From assembly GCA_009827225.1 (NCBI GenBank), contig WUAI01000019.1, positions 1-58,821 of the forward strand: DNA of 58,821 nucleotides. The letters run 5' to 3'. Source of the DNA: Flavobacteriaceae bacterium. Lineage in GTDB: Bacteria; Bacteroidota; Bacteroidia; Flavobacteriales; Flavobacteriaceae. The notes beneath the pieces were generated by a model, which saw only the letters and a program-made list of their open reading frames with translations, was not told the DNA's origin and searched no databases. Positions 17,794-26,568 of this stretch are shown here, piece after piece. The position numbers and the translations under genes are program-made. Position 1 is the first letter of the stretch. Each line of letters begins with the position of its first letter.

Positions 17794-18891
17794 ATGGAGA
17801 CTGCACCTCAGCAAAAATCCGAACTTAAGAAATCCTGCATCAATTGTGGGGCAGAATTGCTGTATGCTCCCGGTACCACTGAATTGAAATGCGATTACTG
17901 CGGACATACAGAAGCGATTGAACCATCAGAAAATGGCTTTGAAGAACTGGAGTTGCAGCCTTATCTCGATAGTTTAGGTTCCTTATCGCACAGTGAGGCA
18001 ATCACCATACTTCATTGTAAGAACTGTGGCGCAAATCAACATATTGAGGAGAATTATAAATCATTGCATTGCGTGTATTGCAGTTCTCCTTTGATTATCG
18101 AAGACACCCAAACGGAAGAATGGATATTGCCGGGAGCTGTTTTGCCGTTCCAGTTAGATCAGGCAATGGCTCACCAGGTTTTTAAGAAATGGGTGAAAGG
18201 ACTATGGTTCGCTCCTAATAAACTCAAAAAAGCTACTCTAGACCCTAAAAGAACCAAAGGGCTGTACGTTCCATATTGGACCTTCGACGCACAACTTTTT
18301 GCCACCTATACAGGACAACGAGGAGAATATTATTATGTTACCAAAACCGTGGGAAGCGGAAAGAACCGCAGAACGGTGACTGAACGAAAAACAAGATGGT
18401 ATCCTGCTAGCGGGAGTATATCAGGGTTTGTTGATGACACATTGATCAAAGCCTCCAAACAGAGAGCGGGCGTAATCCCGAAAAAAGTAGCACGTTGGAA
18501 TTTAAAAGACCTTAAAGCTTTTGACAGTGATTACTTAGCCGGTTTCGTCACGGAAAAATATACCATTCCTTTGAAGGATGGCCACCTGGAATCGAACAAG
18601 GAAGCCCGAAGAATTGCGGATCGATGGGCCCGAATTGATATTGGAGGAGATACACAACGGGTGCACAGCCTGAATATGACGCTATCTGAAGAAACCTTCA
18701 AACACGTATTATTACCTGTATTTGTAAGTGCATATACGTTTAAGGGGAAGCGATATAATTTCTTTGTTAACGGACAAACCGGAGTTTTGTCTGGGAAACG
18801 GCCCTATTCTTTCTGGAAAATATTCTTTCTTGTTCTGGGTATTATCGCCATTATTACTATCATAGTGCTTGTAGCAGGACAAAACGGATGA
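17794..18891 (+). CDS. Double zinc-ribbon membrane protein (YdjG-like)
   Basis: The 365-residue protein starts with two four-cysteine ribbons: C15, C18, C33, C36 and C74, C77, C92, C95. A long middle domain follows (about 110-335), then a single membrane span near residue 343-362 at the C-terminus. Annotation pipelines often name such proteins PriA-like helicases because of the zinc ribbons, but no helicase motif is present. It resembles B. subtilis YdjG, the membrane anchor of the PspA recruitment complex. The order SPFH gene then zinc-ribbon gene, 45 bases apart, fits that role. The start of the phosphatase gene overlaps its end by four bases. Confidence 0.85.
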   Translation: METAPQQKSELKKSCINCGAELLYAPGTTELKCDYCGHTEAIEPSENGFEELELQPYLDSLGSLSHSEAITILHCKNCGANQHIEENYKSLHCVYCSSPLIIEDTQTEEWILPGAVLPFQLDQAMAHQVFKKWVKGLWFAPNKLKKATLDPKRTKGLYVPYWTFDAQLFATYTGQRGEYYYVTKTVGSGKNRRTVTERKTRWYPASGSISGFVDDTLIKASKQRAGVIPKKVARWNLKDLKAFDSDYLAGFVTEKYTIPLKDGHLESNKEARRIADRWARIDIGGDTQRVHSLNMTLSEETFKHVLLPVFVSAYTFKGKRYNFFVNGQTGVLSGKRPYSFWKIFFLVLGIIAIITIIVLVAGQNG

Positions 18892-19613
18892 GAACAATTG
18901 TAATAGGAGATATTCACGGTGGATTAAAGGCATTAAATCAATTATTTGAACGTATTCAACCAGAATATACCGATCGGTATATTTTTTTAGGCGATTACGT
19001 GGATGGATGGAGCGAAGCTTACCAAACTGTTGCTTTTTTAATCGATTTTGCTGAAAAATACCCCTGTATTTTTATTCGGGGCAATCATGATTATCTGATT
19101 CATCGATATTTAACCAAAAAAGAGCAGAACCCGCAGTGGCTGGCGAGTGGTGGTAGGGAAACCATCGCCAGTTATGCCGAAATCAGCTCTACAGAACGAA
19201 AGAAACATATAGATTTTTATAAATCCCTTCGGAATTACCATATCGACGACCAAAATCGGCTTTTTGTACATGCCGGTTTTACAAATGATAAGGGTCCCAG
19301 GTATGAATATTTCGAAAAACTGGTGTTCTGGGACAGGACCTTATGGGAAGTGGCCAAATCACTTGATCCAAATATAGCCAAGGACGATCCAAAATACCCC
19401 AAACGACTCACTTTATTCCGGGAAATCTATATAGGTCATACGCCTGTTACACGAATAGGCAGGAATCTTCCAACTCAATTTGCAAATATCTGGAATATAG
19501 ATACCGGAGCAGCCTTCAAAGGTCCATTATCTGCCATAGATATTGATACCAAAGAAATCTGGCAGAGTGATCCGGTTTGGAAATTATATCCGAACGAAAA
19601 AGGAAGAATCTAA
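18888..19613 (+). CDS. Metallophosphatase, serine/threonine phosphatase type
   Basis: The 241-residue protein has all the calcineurin-like metal motifs: GDIHG near the start, GDYVDG, GNHD, then a conserved His (FVHAGF) and GHTP. The layout matches bacterial PrpA/ApaH-type phosphatases that act on phosphoproteins or dinucleoside polyphosphates. It overlaps the zinc-ribbon gene by four bases, so it may be co-expressed with the membrane-stress pair. The substrate is not known. Confidence 0.93.
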   Translation: MRTIVIGDIHGGLKALNQLFERIQPEYTDRYIFLGDYVDGWSEAYQTVAFLIDFAEKYPCIFIRGNHDYLIHRYLTKKEQNPQWLASGGRETIASYAEISSTERKKHIDFYKSLRNYHIDDQNRLFVHAGFTNDKGPRYEYFEKLVFWDRTLWEVAKSLDPNIAKDDPKYPKRLTLFREIYIGHTPVTRIGRNLPTQFANIWNIDTGAAFKGPLSAIDIDTKEIWQSDPVWKLYPNEKGRI

Positions 19614-19749
19614 CTACAATTTCCTTGAAGCCTGAAAAGTAGATTTAAGATTTACGACTTACTTTATCCCTCGCCTATAGCTTTTGCTTTGAATTAAACG
19701 TATTCATCATTAACTTATAGGTTCGGCCATAATCAATTCCAGAATTTAT

Positions 19750-21051
19750 ATGTTGAAAACCTCTCACATATTTGGGATGATGCTGTTCTTCCTGTTCATC
19801 ATGAATGGCCGGAGCCAAGCATTTCATGGCTATGGATCCAGTAATTATGCCGGCCTTCAGAATGTTATCTTTAATCCCGCCCTTATTTCAACCGTTCCCC
19901 ATGATATGGACTTTAATATACTATCCTTCCACACAACATTGGGAACCGATTTCACTCAATTTACATTTCGGGACGGCCTTGCCTTTCGAGAAGGTTTGAA
20001 TTTCAGAAATTTCAAAAAGAATCCTAAAAATGACAATCAATTTTACCGTATCGTGGACATTCTTGGCCCTTCATTTTTGTATCGTCTAAATAATCAGGAA
20101 TCTTTTAGTATTACCTCCAGAATCAGAGGATTGTATAATGTCAATAATATCAATGGTGAAATTCTCGAAGGAATTAATGAAGGGTTTCCGGATGAAGAAG
20201 AGATCGAAGCTGAAATTAATGATCTTTCGGTCGCGGTACATGTTTGGGGCGAGGTGGGACTCACCTACGGATTCAGTTTTGATCATGTGAACTATACTTT
20301 TACCGCTGCCACTACCGTTAAACGGCTTGAAGGAGTTGGCGGACTTTTTGCCAATGCCGAATCTATCACCGGGTCGTACAATCCAAGAGGCCGAAGGATT
20401 ACCTCTGAAGGTGCTTTGACTTTGTCCACCACAGAAAATTTCGACAATACAGACATTAAATTCAAGCCTAATGCAGGAGGATTTGGTTTCGATCTCGGGT
20501 TCGTTTTTGAAACTGAGTACTTGGAATTTCTTTACGGTAAGAAATTCAGGTTAGGACTCTCCGTACATGACATTGGAAGCATCACTTACAGCAATACCAC
20601 CAGTATTACATACGACCTGGACAAAAGGGTCCCTGTTTCAATTTTTGAAGAACAAAGCTTAACCGCTGCCTTGAACAGAAATTACGATAAATCCAAAGAA
20701 ATAAGTTCGGTTAAAATTGTTCTTCCAACCAGTCTTCGACTTTTTATGGACCTTCAATACTCTGAAAAATTCTTTATCGGACTCGAAACTTCCACTTCAC
20801 TCACGAGTAAAAATTCTCCCTTTAGAAATAGAGTTTTCAACTACTACACTCTGAACCCAAGGTTCGAGAAAAAATGGATCAGTGTTTACAGCCCGATCAC
20901 TTTCCAACAACATACCGGCCTCACATGGGGGCTTGGATTACGATTGGGAATCATTGTGTTAGGATCCGAAGCGCTGATGAGCAATATTATAGCCTCATCT
21001 AAAGTAACCGACATCTATGCCGGCATCAGAATTCCAGTTTACCTGGAGTAA
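19750..21051 (+). CDS. DUF5723 family outer-membrane beta-barrel protein
   Basis: The 433-residue protein has a signal peptide ending near SQAFHGYGSSNYAG and is then made of alternating strands with aromatic ends. It matches the DUF5723 family, which is restricted to Bacteroidota and predicted to form an outer-membrane barrel. The opening NPALISTVPHDMDFNIL resembles PorV-like proteins. The role is unknown. The stop codon (21049-21051) is directly adjacent to the stop of the convergent hydrolase gene. Confidence 0.85.
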   Translation: MLKTSHIFGMMLFFLFIMNGRSQAFHGYGSSNYAGLQNVIFNPALISTVPHDMDFNILSFHTTLGTDFTQFTFRDGLAFREGLNFRNFKKNPKNDNQFYRIVDILGPSFLYRLNNQESFSITSRIRGLYNVNNINGEILEGINEGFPDEEEIEAEINDLSVAVHVWGEVGLTYGFSFDHVNYTFTAATTVKRLEGVGGLFANAESITGSYNPRGRRITSEGALTLSTTENFDNTDIKFKPNAGGFGFDLGFVFETEYLEFLYGKKFRLGLSVHDIGSITYSNTTSITYDLDKRVPVSIFEEQSLTAALNRNYDKSKEISSVKIVLPTSLRLFMDLQYSEKFFIGLETSTSLTSKNSPFRNRVFNYYTLNPRFEKKWISVYSPITFQQHTGLTWGLGLRLGIIVLGSEALMSNIIASSKVTDIYAGIRIPVYLE

Positions 21052-22440
21052 CTAAGAAGTTCGAATATATTCATGATAAAACGCAATTGGGATCAATGCC
21101 GTCCAACCACAAAAGTCCTTTTTAGCGGGCATTCCATAAGAAACCAGGTCGGGAGCATAATTTTCCCAAAAGGTGTCGGTGGCCTCAAATACTTCCGCCA
21201 CGCTTGCATAAATCTTAGAAGCCAGGTCTTTGGCCAATTCGTCTTTACCATATTCGGACAATCCGCGCAATACCATATAAGCCGTGGGTGCCCAAACTCC
21301 GCCCAACCAATAATCGCCCCAACCCATATAATCAGGATCGGCAGCAGATAAGGCAGGCAAAGGAGTTCTTCGATAGAATTCATCGGGATTGGTGAGATGA
21401 CCTAAGAATGCTTCTAAACGATCTTCCGGAATCACTTTCCCCAGCAAGGCCCAATACATCCCAATATGCCTCCTTGGAACTTGTTGGTCAAACCCAAGAT
21501 CATAATAAAATGAATCTTCCTCGTTCCAACATTTGTCGTTTAGCGCTGTCTTAATTCGATTATGGATATCGTCATACATCTCCACATCACCGTTGTTCCC
21601 TGTCAAGACCGCTATTTCTTTCAGGTAATTAGCGTTCATAGCCATTTGCGCAGAAAAATCAACCAGCCTGGACTGTTTGTTCCAGACTCCTTGTTTGGTT
21701 TTGACATATTCTGCAATAAAGAAATTCAATTTTGTTTCAGCAGATTCGTTCATGGCGGCTAACTGATCGCCTAATTCATGATGGGTAAGTCCGTTCCCTT
21801 CAGTTGGTTCCCAATCCCTGGGAGATCTGGGGATATTATCCATTCCCATTCCCAGGGTGTCTCCATAAAAGAGATCGTCCTCCATCATATAAGTATTCAC
21901 ATGAAATTCGAAGTTCTTTTTCAATACTGGGTACACTTTCTGAAGACGTTCTGAATCATTGGATACCTTGTAAATTTCCCATTCAGCGAATGCTAACAAA
22001 GGTGGATTAATAGATACCGGATGATCCTTGGACCATAATGCTTCACCATTCTGTCGATATTCCCGGCAGATATAACCATCCTCCTCCATACGATCATAAA
22101 AGTTATCCAGTGCCTGGTAAACCGGTAATTCATCCAAATGATACTTTGCAAAACAGCACATAAAACATGTGTCCCAAAGAAAGATATTGGGTGAGAAAGC
22201 CGCGTCGATAAATGGTTCTTTAAAAAACGGTTCTGAATCGCCCCCACGGATCTTGGATTTCGTGATCTCCAGTGCCTTGTCATACATTTGTTTGGAAAGT
22301 GCTTCGGAAACCTGGTCTTCCGCCCCCTGGGCCGATGATGCTTTTTCTATGGTTTCTCCTTCAACGCAGGCATTTAATGCCCCGATTCCAATTAGCCCTG
22401 AAGCTAGGGTTACATTTTTTGCAAAGTCTCTTCTTTTCAT
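21052..22440 (-). CDS. Glycoside hydrolase-like protein, MGH1/GH63 type, Tat-type lipoprotein
   Basis: The 462-residue protein begins MKRRDF, a twin-arginine-like motif, then a hydrophobic stretch and a likely lipobox cysteine in ALNACVEG. So it is probably an exported lipoprotein. The body is an (alpha/alpha)6-barrel type glycosidase with LWDTCFMCCFAKYHLDELPV, GEALWSKDHPVS and WGDYWLGGVWAPTAYM. MGH1-like enzymes act on mannosyl- or glucosyl-containing glycans; the exact bond here cannot be read. Its 3' end is fused stop-to-stop with the opposing DUF5723 gene. A transcript for it starts upstream of 22440, beyond the ALDH terminator. Confidence 0.82.
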   Translation of the reverse strand: MKRRDFAKNVTLASGLIGIGALNACVEGETIEKASSAQGAEDQVSEALSKQMYDKALEITKSKIRGGDSEPFFKEPFIDAAFSPNIFLWDTCFMCCFAKYHLDELPVYQALDNFYDRMEEDGYICREYRQNGEALWSKDHPVSINPPLLAFAEWEIYKVSNDSERLQKVYPVLKKNFEFHVNTYMMEDDLFYGDTLGMGMDNIPRSPRDWEPTEGNGLTHHELGDQLAAMNESAETKLNFFIAEYVKTKQGVWNKQSRLVDFSAQMAMNANYLKEIAVLTGNNGDVEMYDDIHNRIKTALNDKCWNEEDSFYYDLGFDQQVPRRHIGMYWALLGKVIPEDRLEAFLGHLTNPDEFYRRTPLPALSAADPDYMGWGDYWLGGVWAPTAYMVLRGLSEYGKDELAKDLASKIYASVAEVFEATDTFWENYAPDLVSYGMPAKKDFCGWTALIPIAFYHEYIRTS

Positions 22441-22487
22441 AAATGTGTATTTAAGGATATGAATTTACTTCATTTAAGTGTAAAAAA

Positions 22488-22511
22488 AAACCGGCCCTGA
22501 AGAGCCGGTTT
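22488..22511 (-). terminator. Intrinsic terminator after the ALDH7 gene
   Basis: The hairpin AAACCGGC (22488-22495) pairs with GCCGGTTT (22504-22511), with an eight-base loop. On the minus strand it is followed by a run of T residues (the A-run 22482-22490 in plus orientation), so it ends the aldehyde dehydrogenase transcript. Confidence 0.85.
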
Positions 22512-22530
22512 GTGATGATATTTCAAATCG

Positions 22531-24084
22531 TTATAGATCGAATTTGATTCCTTGTGCTAAGGGTAATTCCGTCGTATAATTGATCGTGTTTGTCTGCCTT
22601 CTCATGTAAATTTTCCAGGCGTCACTTCCACTTTCTCGTCCTCCACCGGTTTCTTTTTCCCCTCCGAAAGCTCCACCGATTTCAGCACCACTGGTACCAA
22701 TATTCACATTAGCAATTCCACAGTCGCTTCCAGAGTGAGACAAGAACCTTTCAGCTTCGCGCAAATTGTTAGTCATAATGGCCGATGATAAACCCTGGGC
22801 TACTCCATTTTGAATTTCAATGGCATTTTCCACATCTCCGGAATATTTCAGTAAATATAAAACAGGTGCAAATGTTTCGTGCTGAACGATCTCAAAACTA
22901 TTGTCGGCTTCGGCGATGGCAGGTTTCACATAACACCCACTTTCATAGCCTTCTCCCTGTAAAACTCCTCCTTCAACTAAAATTCTACCGCCTTCTTCCA
23001 CAACTTTCTCAAGTGCATTTTCATACATGCGCACGGCATCCTTATCGATTAAGGGCCCTACATGGTTATTCTCATCCAACGGATTCCCGATTCTCAGCTG
23101 GTCATAAGCCGCTACCAGCGCATCTTTTACTTTATCGTAGATACTTTCATGAATGATCAGTCGACGTGTCGAAGTACAACGTTGTCCACAAGTCCCAACA
23201 GCGCCAAAAACCGCACCTATCACCGTCATTTTAATATCTGCATCCGGTGTCACAATGATGGCATTGTTTCCTCCCAATTCCAGCAAACTTTTACCTAAAC
23301 GTTCCCCTACGGTCTTGGCAACGATTTTTCCCATACGGGTCGAACCAGTAGCGGAAATTAAAGGAATTCTTTTGTCGGTGGTCATATATTCCCCCACACG
23401 ATAGTCTCCATTGATAAGGCAGGAGATCCCCTCGGGAAGATTGTTATCTGCAAATACCTTCGCTGCAATCTTCTGACAAGCTACCCCACAAAGAGGCGCT
23501 TTTTCGGAGGGTTTCCAAACACAAACATCTCCGCAAATCCAGGCCAATGCAGTATTCCAACTCCAAACCGCCACCGGGAAATTAAAGGCAGATATAATGC
23601 CAACTACTCCTAATGGGTGGTATTGTTCGTACATTCTATGCCCGGGGCGCTCAGAATGCATGGTCAAGCCATGAAGCTGTCTTGAAAGACCCACGGCAAA
23701 ATCACAGATATCGATCATTTCCTGTACTTCACCAAGCCCTTCCTGGTAACTCTTTCCCATTTCATAAGACACAAGTTTACCTAAAGGTTCCTTAAGTCGG
23801 CGTAGCTCTTCACCAAACTGACGTACAATTTCTCCGCGCTGAGGTGCGGGCATGACCCTCCAGCTTTTGAAGGCTTCCGTTGCCGACTGCATTACTTTTT
23901 CATAATCTTCTTTTGAAGTGGTGGTCACTTTTCCGATTAATCTCCCGTCTACCGGTGAATATGAAGCGATTTCTTCTCCTTCAGAAAACCACTGTGACCC
24001 TGTTGAAGTACCTTTATTTACTTCTTTGAGTTGTAATTGTTCCAACGCTTCTTCGATTCCGAAGCTGGTTGCTACTACTGACAT
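22531..24084 (-). CDS. Aldehyde dehydrogenase, ALDH7 type
   Basis: The 517-residue enzyme is a NAD-dependent aldehyde dehydrogenase. Catalytic C303 sits in GTCGQRCTSTRR and the general-base glutamate in LELGGNNA. The overall sequence matches the ALDH7 (antiquitin-like) branch, whose known substrate is alpha-aminoadipate semialdehyde from lysine breakdown. It lies 92 bases after the 3-hydroxyanthranilate dioxygenase gene, so in this organism it may instead, or also, serve the tryptophan-kynurenine route (2-aminomuconate semialdehyde oxidation is normally done by another ALDH class). Substrate is unproven. A strong terminator follows. Confidence 0.92.
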   Translation of the reverse strand: MSVVATSFGIEEALEQLQLKEVNKGTSTGSQWFSEGEEIASYSPVDGRLIGKVTTTSKEDYEKVMQSATEAFKSWRVMPAPQRGEIVRQFGEELRRLKEPLGKLVSYEMGKSYQEGLGEVQEMIDICDFAVGLSRQLHGLTMHSERPGHRMYEQYHPLGVVGIISAFNFPVAVWSWNTALAWICGDVCVWKPSEKAPLCGVACQKIAAKVFADNNLPEGISCLINGDYRVGEYMTTDKRIPLISATGSTRMGKIVAKTVGERLGKSLLELGGNNAIIVTPDADIKMTVIGAVFGAVGTCGQRCTSTRRLIIHESIYDKVKDALVAAYDQLRIGNPLDENNHVGPLIDKDAVRMYENALEKVVEEGGRILVEGGVLQGEGYESGCYVKPAIAEADNSFEIVQHETFAPVLYLLKYSGDVENAIEIQNGVAQGLSSAIMTNNLREAERFLSHSGSDCGIANVNIGTSGAEIGGAFGGEKETGGGRESGSDAWKIYMRRQTNTINYTTELPLAQGIKFDL

Positions 24085-24176
24085 ATTATAATAAGTTTTG
24101 TTATTCAGATTGTTGGCTGCGAAGGTACGATTTCGCCACTAGAATCTGAAACGTTAGGAAGAATGTTTGTTATACT

Positions 24177-24716
24177 TTAATCGTGGGTGGTAAACCTGGG
24201 ATCGGTTTCCATCACATACCCACATCTCTCGCAGGTTCTTAGATCTTCGGAATTATAAAAATCCCTGAAATGTTGAAGGAAATCCTTTTCAATATCGTGC
24301 AATGGGAAGTATACTTCGTGCAGCTTGTTATTGCAGTTATCACAGAACCACAGGAGCCCGTCTTCCCCTTCGAGATCTTCTCGTTTACGTTCTATCACAA
24401 GGCCAATGGATCCTTCACTACGCACAGGTGAATGCGGAACTTTCGCAGGATGCAGATACATGTCGCCCGGTCCCAATTCCATTTCTTTTCGTTCCCCTTC
24501 ATCCTGAACCACCACTTTGATATTTCCTTCCAACTGATAGAATAGTTCTTCGGTTTCATTATAGTGGTAATCTTTTCGTGCATTCGGTCCTGCTACGATC
24601 ATCACAATATAATCATCGGCATCAACGTAGAGATTTTTGTTGCCTACCGGGGGTTTTAAGAGTTCTCGATTTTCTTCAACCCATTGAGTAAGGTTGAAAG
24701 GTTTAGGAATAGCCAT
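24177..24716 (-). CDS. nbaC: 3-hydroxyanthranilate 3,4-dioxygenase
   Basis: This cupin opens the ring of 3-hydroxyanthranilate with O2, in the kynurenine pathway of tryptophan breakdown and (from the same product) quinolinate synthesis. Iron ligands H51, E57 and H95 keep the spacing seen in known enzymes (HYNETEELFYQLEG; HPAKVPHSP). The bacterial form carries a C-terminal rubredoxin-like second iron site, seen here as CDNC and CERC. The length of 179 residues is normal. The gene starts right at the edge of a 14-bp perfect inverted repeat, which may be an operator or an mRNA hairpin. The ALDH7 gene follows on the same strand. Confidence 0.95.
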   Translation of the reverse strand: MAIPKPFNLTQWVEENRELLKPPVGNKNLYVDADDYIVMIVAGPNARKDYHYNETEELFYQLEGNIKVVVQDEGERKEMELGPGDMYLHPAKVPHSPVRSEGSIGLVIERKREDLEGEDGLLWFCDNCNNKLHEVYFPLHDIEKDFLQHFRDFYNSEDLRTCERCGYVMETDPRFTTHD

Positions 24717-24753
24717 TGCCGTATTTTTAGGTATGTACGTAAAAATACGGCAA
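24716..24753. promoter_or_regulatory. 14-bp inverted repeat at the nbaC start
   Basis: TTGCCGTATTTTTA (24716-24729) and its exact reverse complement (24740-24753) flank a ten-base spacer. The left arm includes the first base of the nbaC start codon (ATG on the minus strand at 24716-24714). A -7-like box TATTTTTA (minus strand, 24747-24740) lies inside the right arm. So the element may be an operator over the promoter, or an RNA hairpin at the ribosome entry site. The loop (24730-24739) contains GTAC. Its function is not proven. Confidence 0.55.
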
Positions 24754-24785
24754 ATGCGGCAATTCTAAAAGTAGGTAAGTATATT

Positions 24786-25289
24786 TTAGTTTCTGTAGAA
24801 AATCTGTGTAAAGTAGTACTGCCCGCGGTCATTTTGCATCACTCCGAATCCGGCGTGAGTGTAATTACCCTCCATCACTCTTTTGTGTGAAGGACTATTC
24901 AACCAGGCGGTTACTAAATCGGCAGCCTCAGTATATCCGTATCCCACATTTTCTCCTACTGAAGCGGCACCTCTGTCTTTTAATGCTTTTACTCTTTCAC
25001 TGAAATTGTCATGACTAATACGGCTGGACTCGATCATATACTGCGTATGATCCACGGCATAGGCAGATGCATATTGCTGATCTTTTTGAAGCATATCCAA
25101 TCCGATGGAAAGTCGGTGTTCGTTAACTAGTCGTAAAATTTCATTGGCCATTTGCCAGTCGGTTTCATTGGCAAGGTTAAGATCGATACTGAAGTTGAGT
25201 TCTTCAACAACTACTTCTTCATCTTTTGAACACGATGCAGCGGTCAGTAACAGGACCATTGCAAGTAGGCAAGTCTTTAGTAGATTCAT
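24786..25289 (-). CDS. CAP/SCP domain lipoprotein
   Basis: The 167-residue protein has a lipoprotein signal (MNLLKTCLLAMVLLLTAASC) followed by a linker and a CAP (cysteine-rich secretory/PR-1-like) domain. Typical motifs are LRLVNEHRLSIGL, ISHDNFSERVKAL, GENVGYG, and the final WLNSPSHKRVMEGNYTHAG. It is exported to the periplasm or outer membrane. Bacterial CAP proteins bind various ligands; no enzyme activity is implied. A perfect -7 box TATCTTTG (minus strand, 25334-25327) lies 38 bases upstream of the start. Confidence 0.92.
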   Translation of the reverse strand: MNLLKTCLLAMVLLLTAASCSKDEEVVVEELNFSIDLNLANETDWQMANEILRLVNEHRLSIGLDMLQKDQQYASAYAVDHTQYMIESSRISHDNFSERVKALKDRGAASVGENVGYGYTEAADLVTAWLNSPSHKRVMEGNYTHAGFGVMQNDRGQYYFTQIFYRN

Positions 25290-25326
25290 AATACGGGGGA
25301 CATCAAATTTGGGGCTTGATGTGGTT

Positions 25327-25334
25327 CAAAGATA
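25327..25334 (-). promoter_or_regulatory. -7 promoter box for the CAP gene
   Basis: The minus strand reads TATCTTTG, a full TAnnTTTG match. A TTTG (25352-25349) lies only 14 bases upstream, shorter than the usual spacing, so the -33 partner is uncertain. A 30-base leader to the start at 25289 is plausible. Confidence 0.5.
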
Positions 25335-25489
25335 TAAAAAAAACCATACAAAACGCATTTTATCGATCGTTTAGTGCACTTCATCGATGATTTTAACGTC
25401 TAATTGACAGAATTTCTTACAACTTAAATTGGAGTGAGGTGCGGTAAACAGGGCATTTATAGTTATCTTCGTGTGTAAACCATTTAAGA

Positions 25490-26566
25490 ATGAAAAATTT
25501 TAGAATTTTAACACTTTTAATCGGATTTTTTGTGCTTTTCAGCTGTAAAAATGAAAAAAACACACCTACCGAGACCCAGAAAGTGTTAAATGAAGTGTCA
25601 CAAAATGAACAGAATTTCGGAATCGTGATTCATGGGGGTGCCGGTACCATCCTTAAGGAAAATATGACCGATTCCATGGAAATCGCCTACCGTAATATCC
25701 TGGAGGAGGCTATTCGGGCAGGACACGATATTTTGAATGACGGTGGAAATGCGATGGAGGCTGTAACCGCTTCCATCAACATAATGGAGGATTCTCCCTT
25801 GTTCAATGCAGGTAAGGGGGCCGTATTTACTCATGAAGGACGCAACGAGCTGGACGCTTCCGTGATGGACGGGAATACTTTGAACGCGGGAGCCGTTGCA
25901 GGGGTGACGCAAATTAAGAATCCTATCAATCTCGCTGTTGAAGTAATGAATAATAGTGAACATGTGTTGCTAACCGGAAAAGGGGCCGAACAGTTCGCGA
26001 TAAGCAGAGGGTTTACCACGGAAGACACCTCCTATTTCTACACGGAAAGAAGATACCGGTCTTTACAAAATGCTATCAAAAGGGAAAAGGTAGAACTTGA
26101 TCATGATGAAAAAGTATCATTGATCGATCCATTTATTCTAAATACCAAGTATGGTACTGTGGGTTGCGTCGCGCTCGACAAAAATGGTGACTTAGCTGCA
26201 GGTACCTCAACCGGCGGGATGACTAACAAACGTTGGAATCGTATAGGTGATTCTCCTATCATCGGTGCGGGAACCTACGCCAACAATAATACCTGTGCCG
26301 TTTCCTCAACGGGTTGGGGTGAATATTTTATCCGCGGGATCGTTGCCTATGATATTTCTGCCATGATGGAATACAAAGGCATTTCACTGGAAGAAGCTAC
26401 GGAAGAAGTCATTCAGAATAAGTTGACGGATTTGGGGGGAACAGGAGGAATCATCGCTATCGACAATGAAGGAAATGTGAGCATGGAATTCAATACTGCA
26501 GGAATGTATCGGGCTCACATGGATCGGGACGGCTCACTGAATATTGGAATTTATAAGGAAGATTAG
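25490..26566 (+). CDS. Isoaspartyl peptidase/L-asparaginase (plant-type), lipoprotein
   Basis: The 358-residue protein has a lipobox (LFSCKN) after a short signal, so it is likely membrane-anchored. The Ntn-hydrolase fold follows, with HGGAGTI, GNAMEAV and FNAGKGAVF near the start. The autocleavage threonine is T223 in KYGTVGCVA, which becomes the nucleophile of the small subunit; GTSTGGMTNK and GWGEYF also match. The family hydrolyses beta-aspartyl dipeptides and asparagine after self-cleavage. An ABM gene follows with a TTG start two bases after its stop. Confidence 0.93.
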   Translation: MKNFRILTLLIGFFVLFSCKNEKNTPTETQKVLNEVSQNEQNFGIVIHGGAGTILKENMTDSMEIAYRNILEEAIRAGHDILNDGGNAMEAVTASINIMEDSPLFNAGKGAVFTHEGRNELDASVMDGNTLNAGAVAGVTQIKNPINLAVEVMNNSEHVLLTGKGAEQFAISRGFTTEDTSYFYTERRYRSLQNAIKREKVELDHDEKVSLIDPFILNTKYGTVGCVALDKNGDLAAGTSTGGMTNKRWNRIGDSPIIGAGTYANNNTCAVSSTGWGEYFIRGIVAYDISAMMEYKGISLEEATEEVIQNKLTDLGGTGGIIAIDNEGNVSMEFNTAGMYRAHMDRDGSLNIGIYKED

Positions 26567-26568
26567 AT

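Noticed and set aside
17794-18891. PriA helicase assignment for the zinc-ribbon protein
   Set aside because: There is no Walker A or other helicase motif; only the zinc-binding cysteines resemble PriA.
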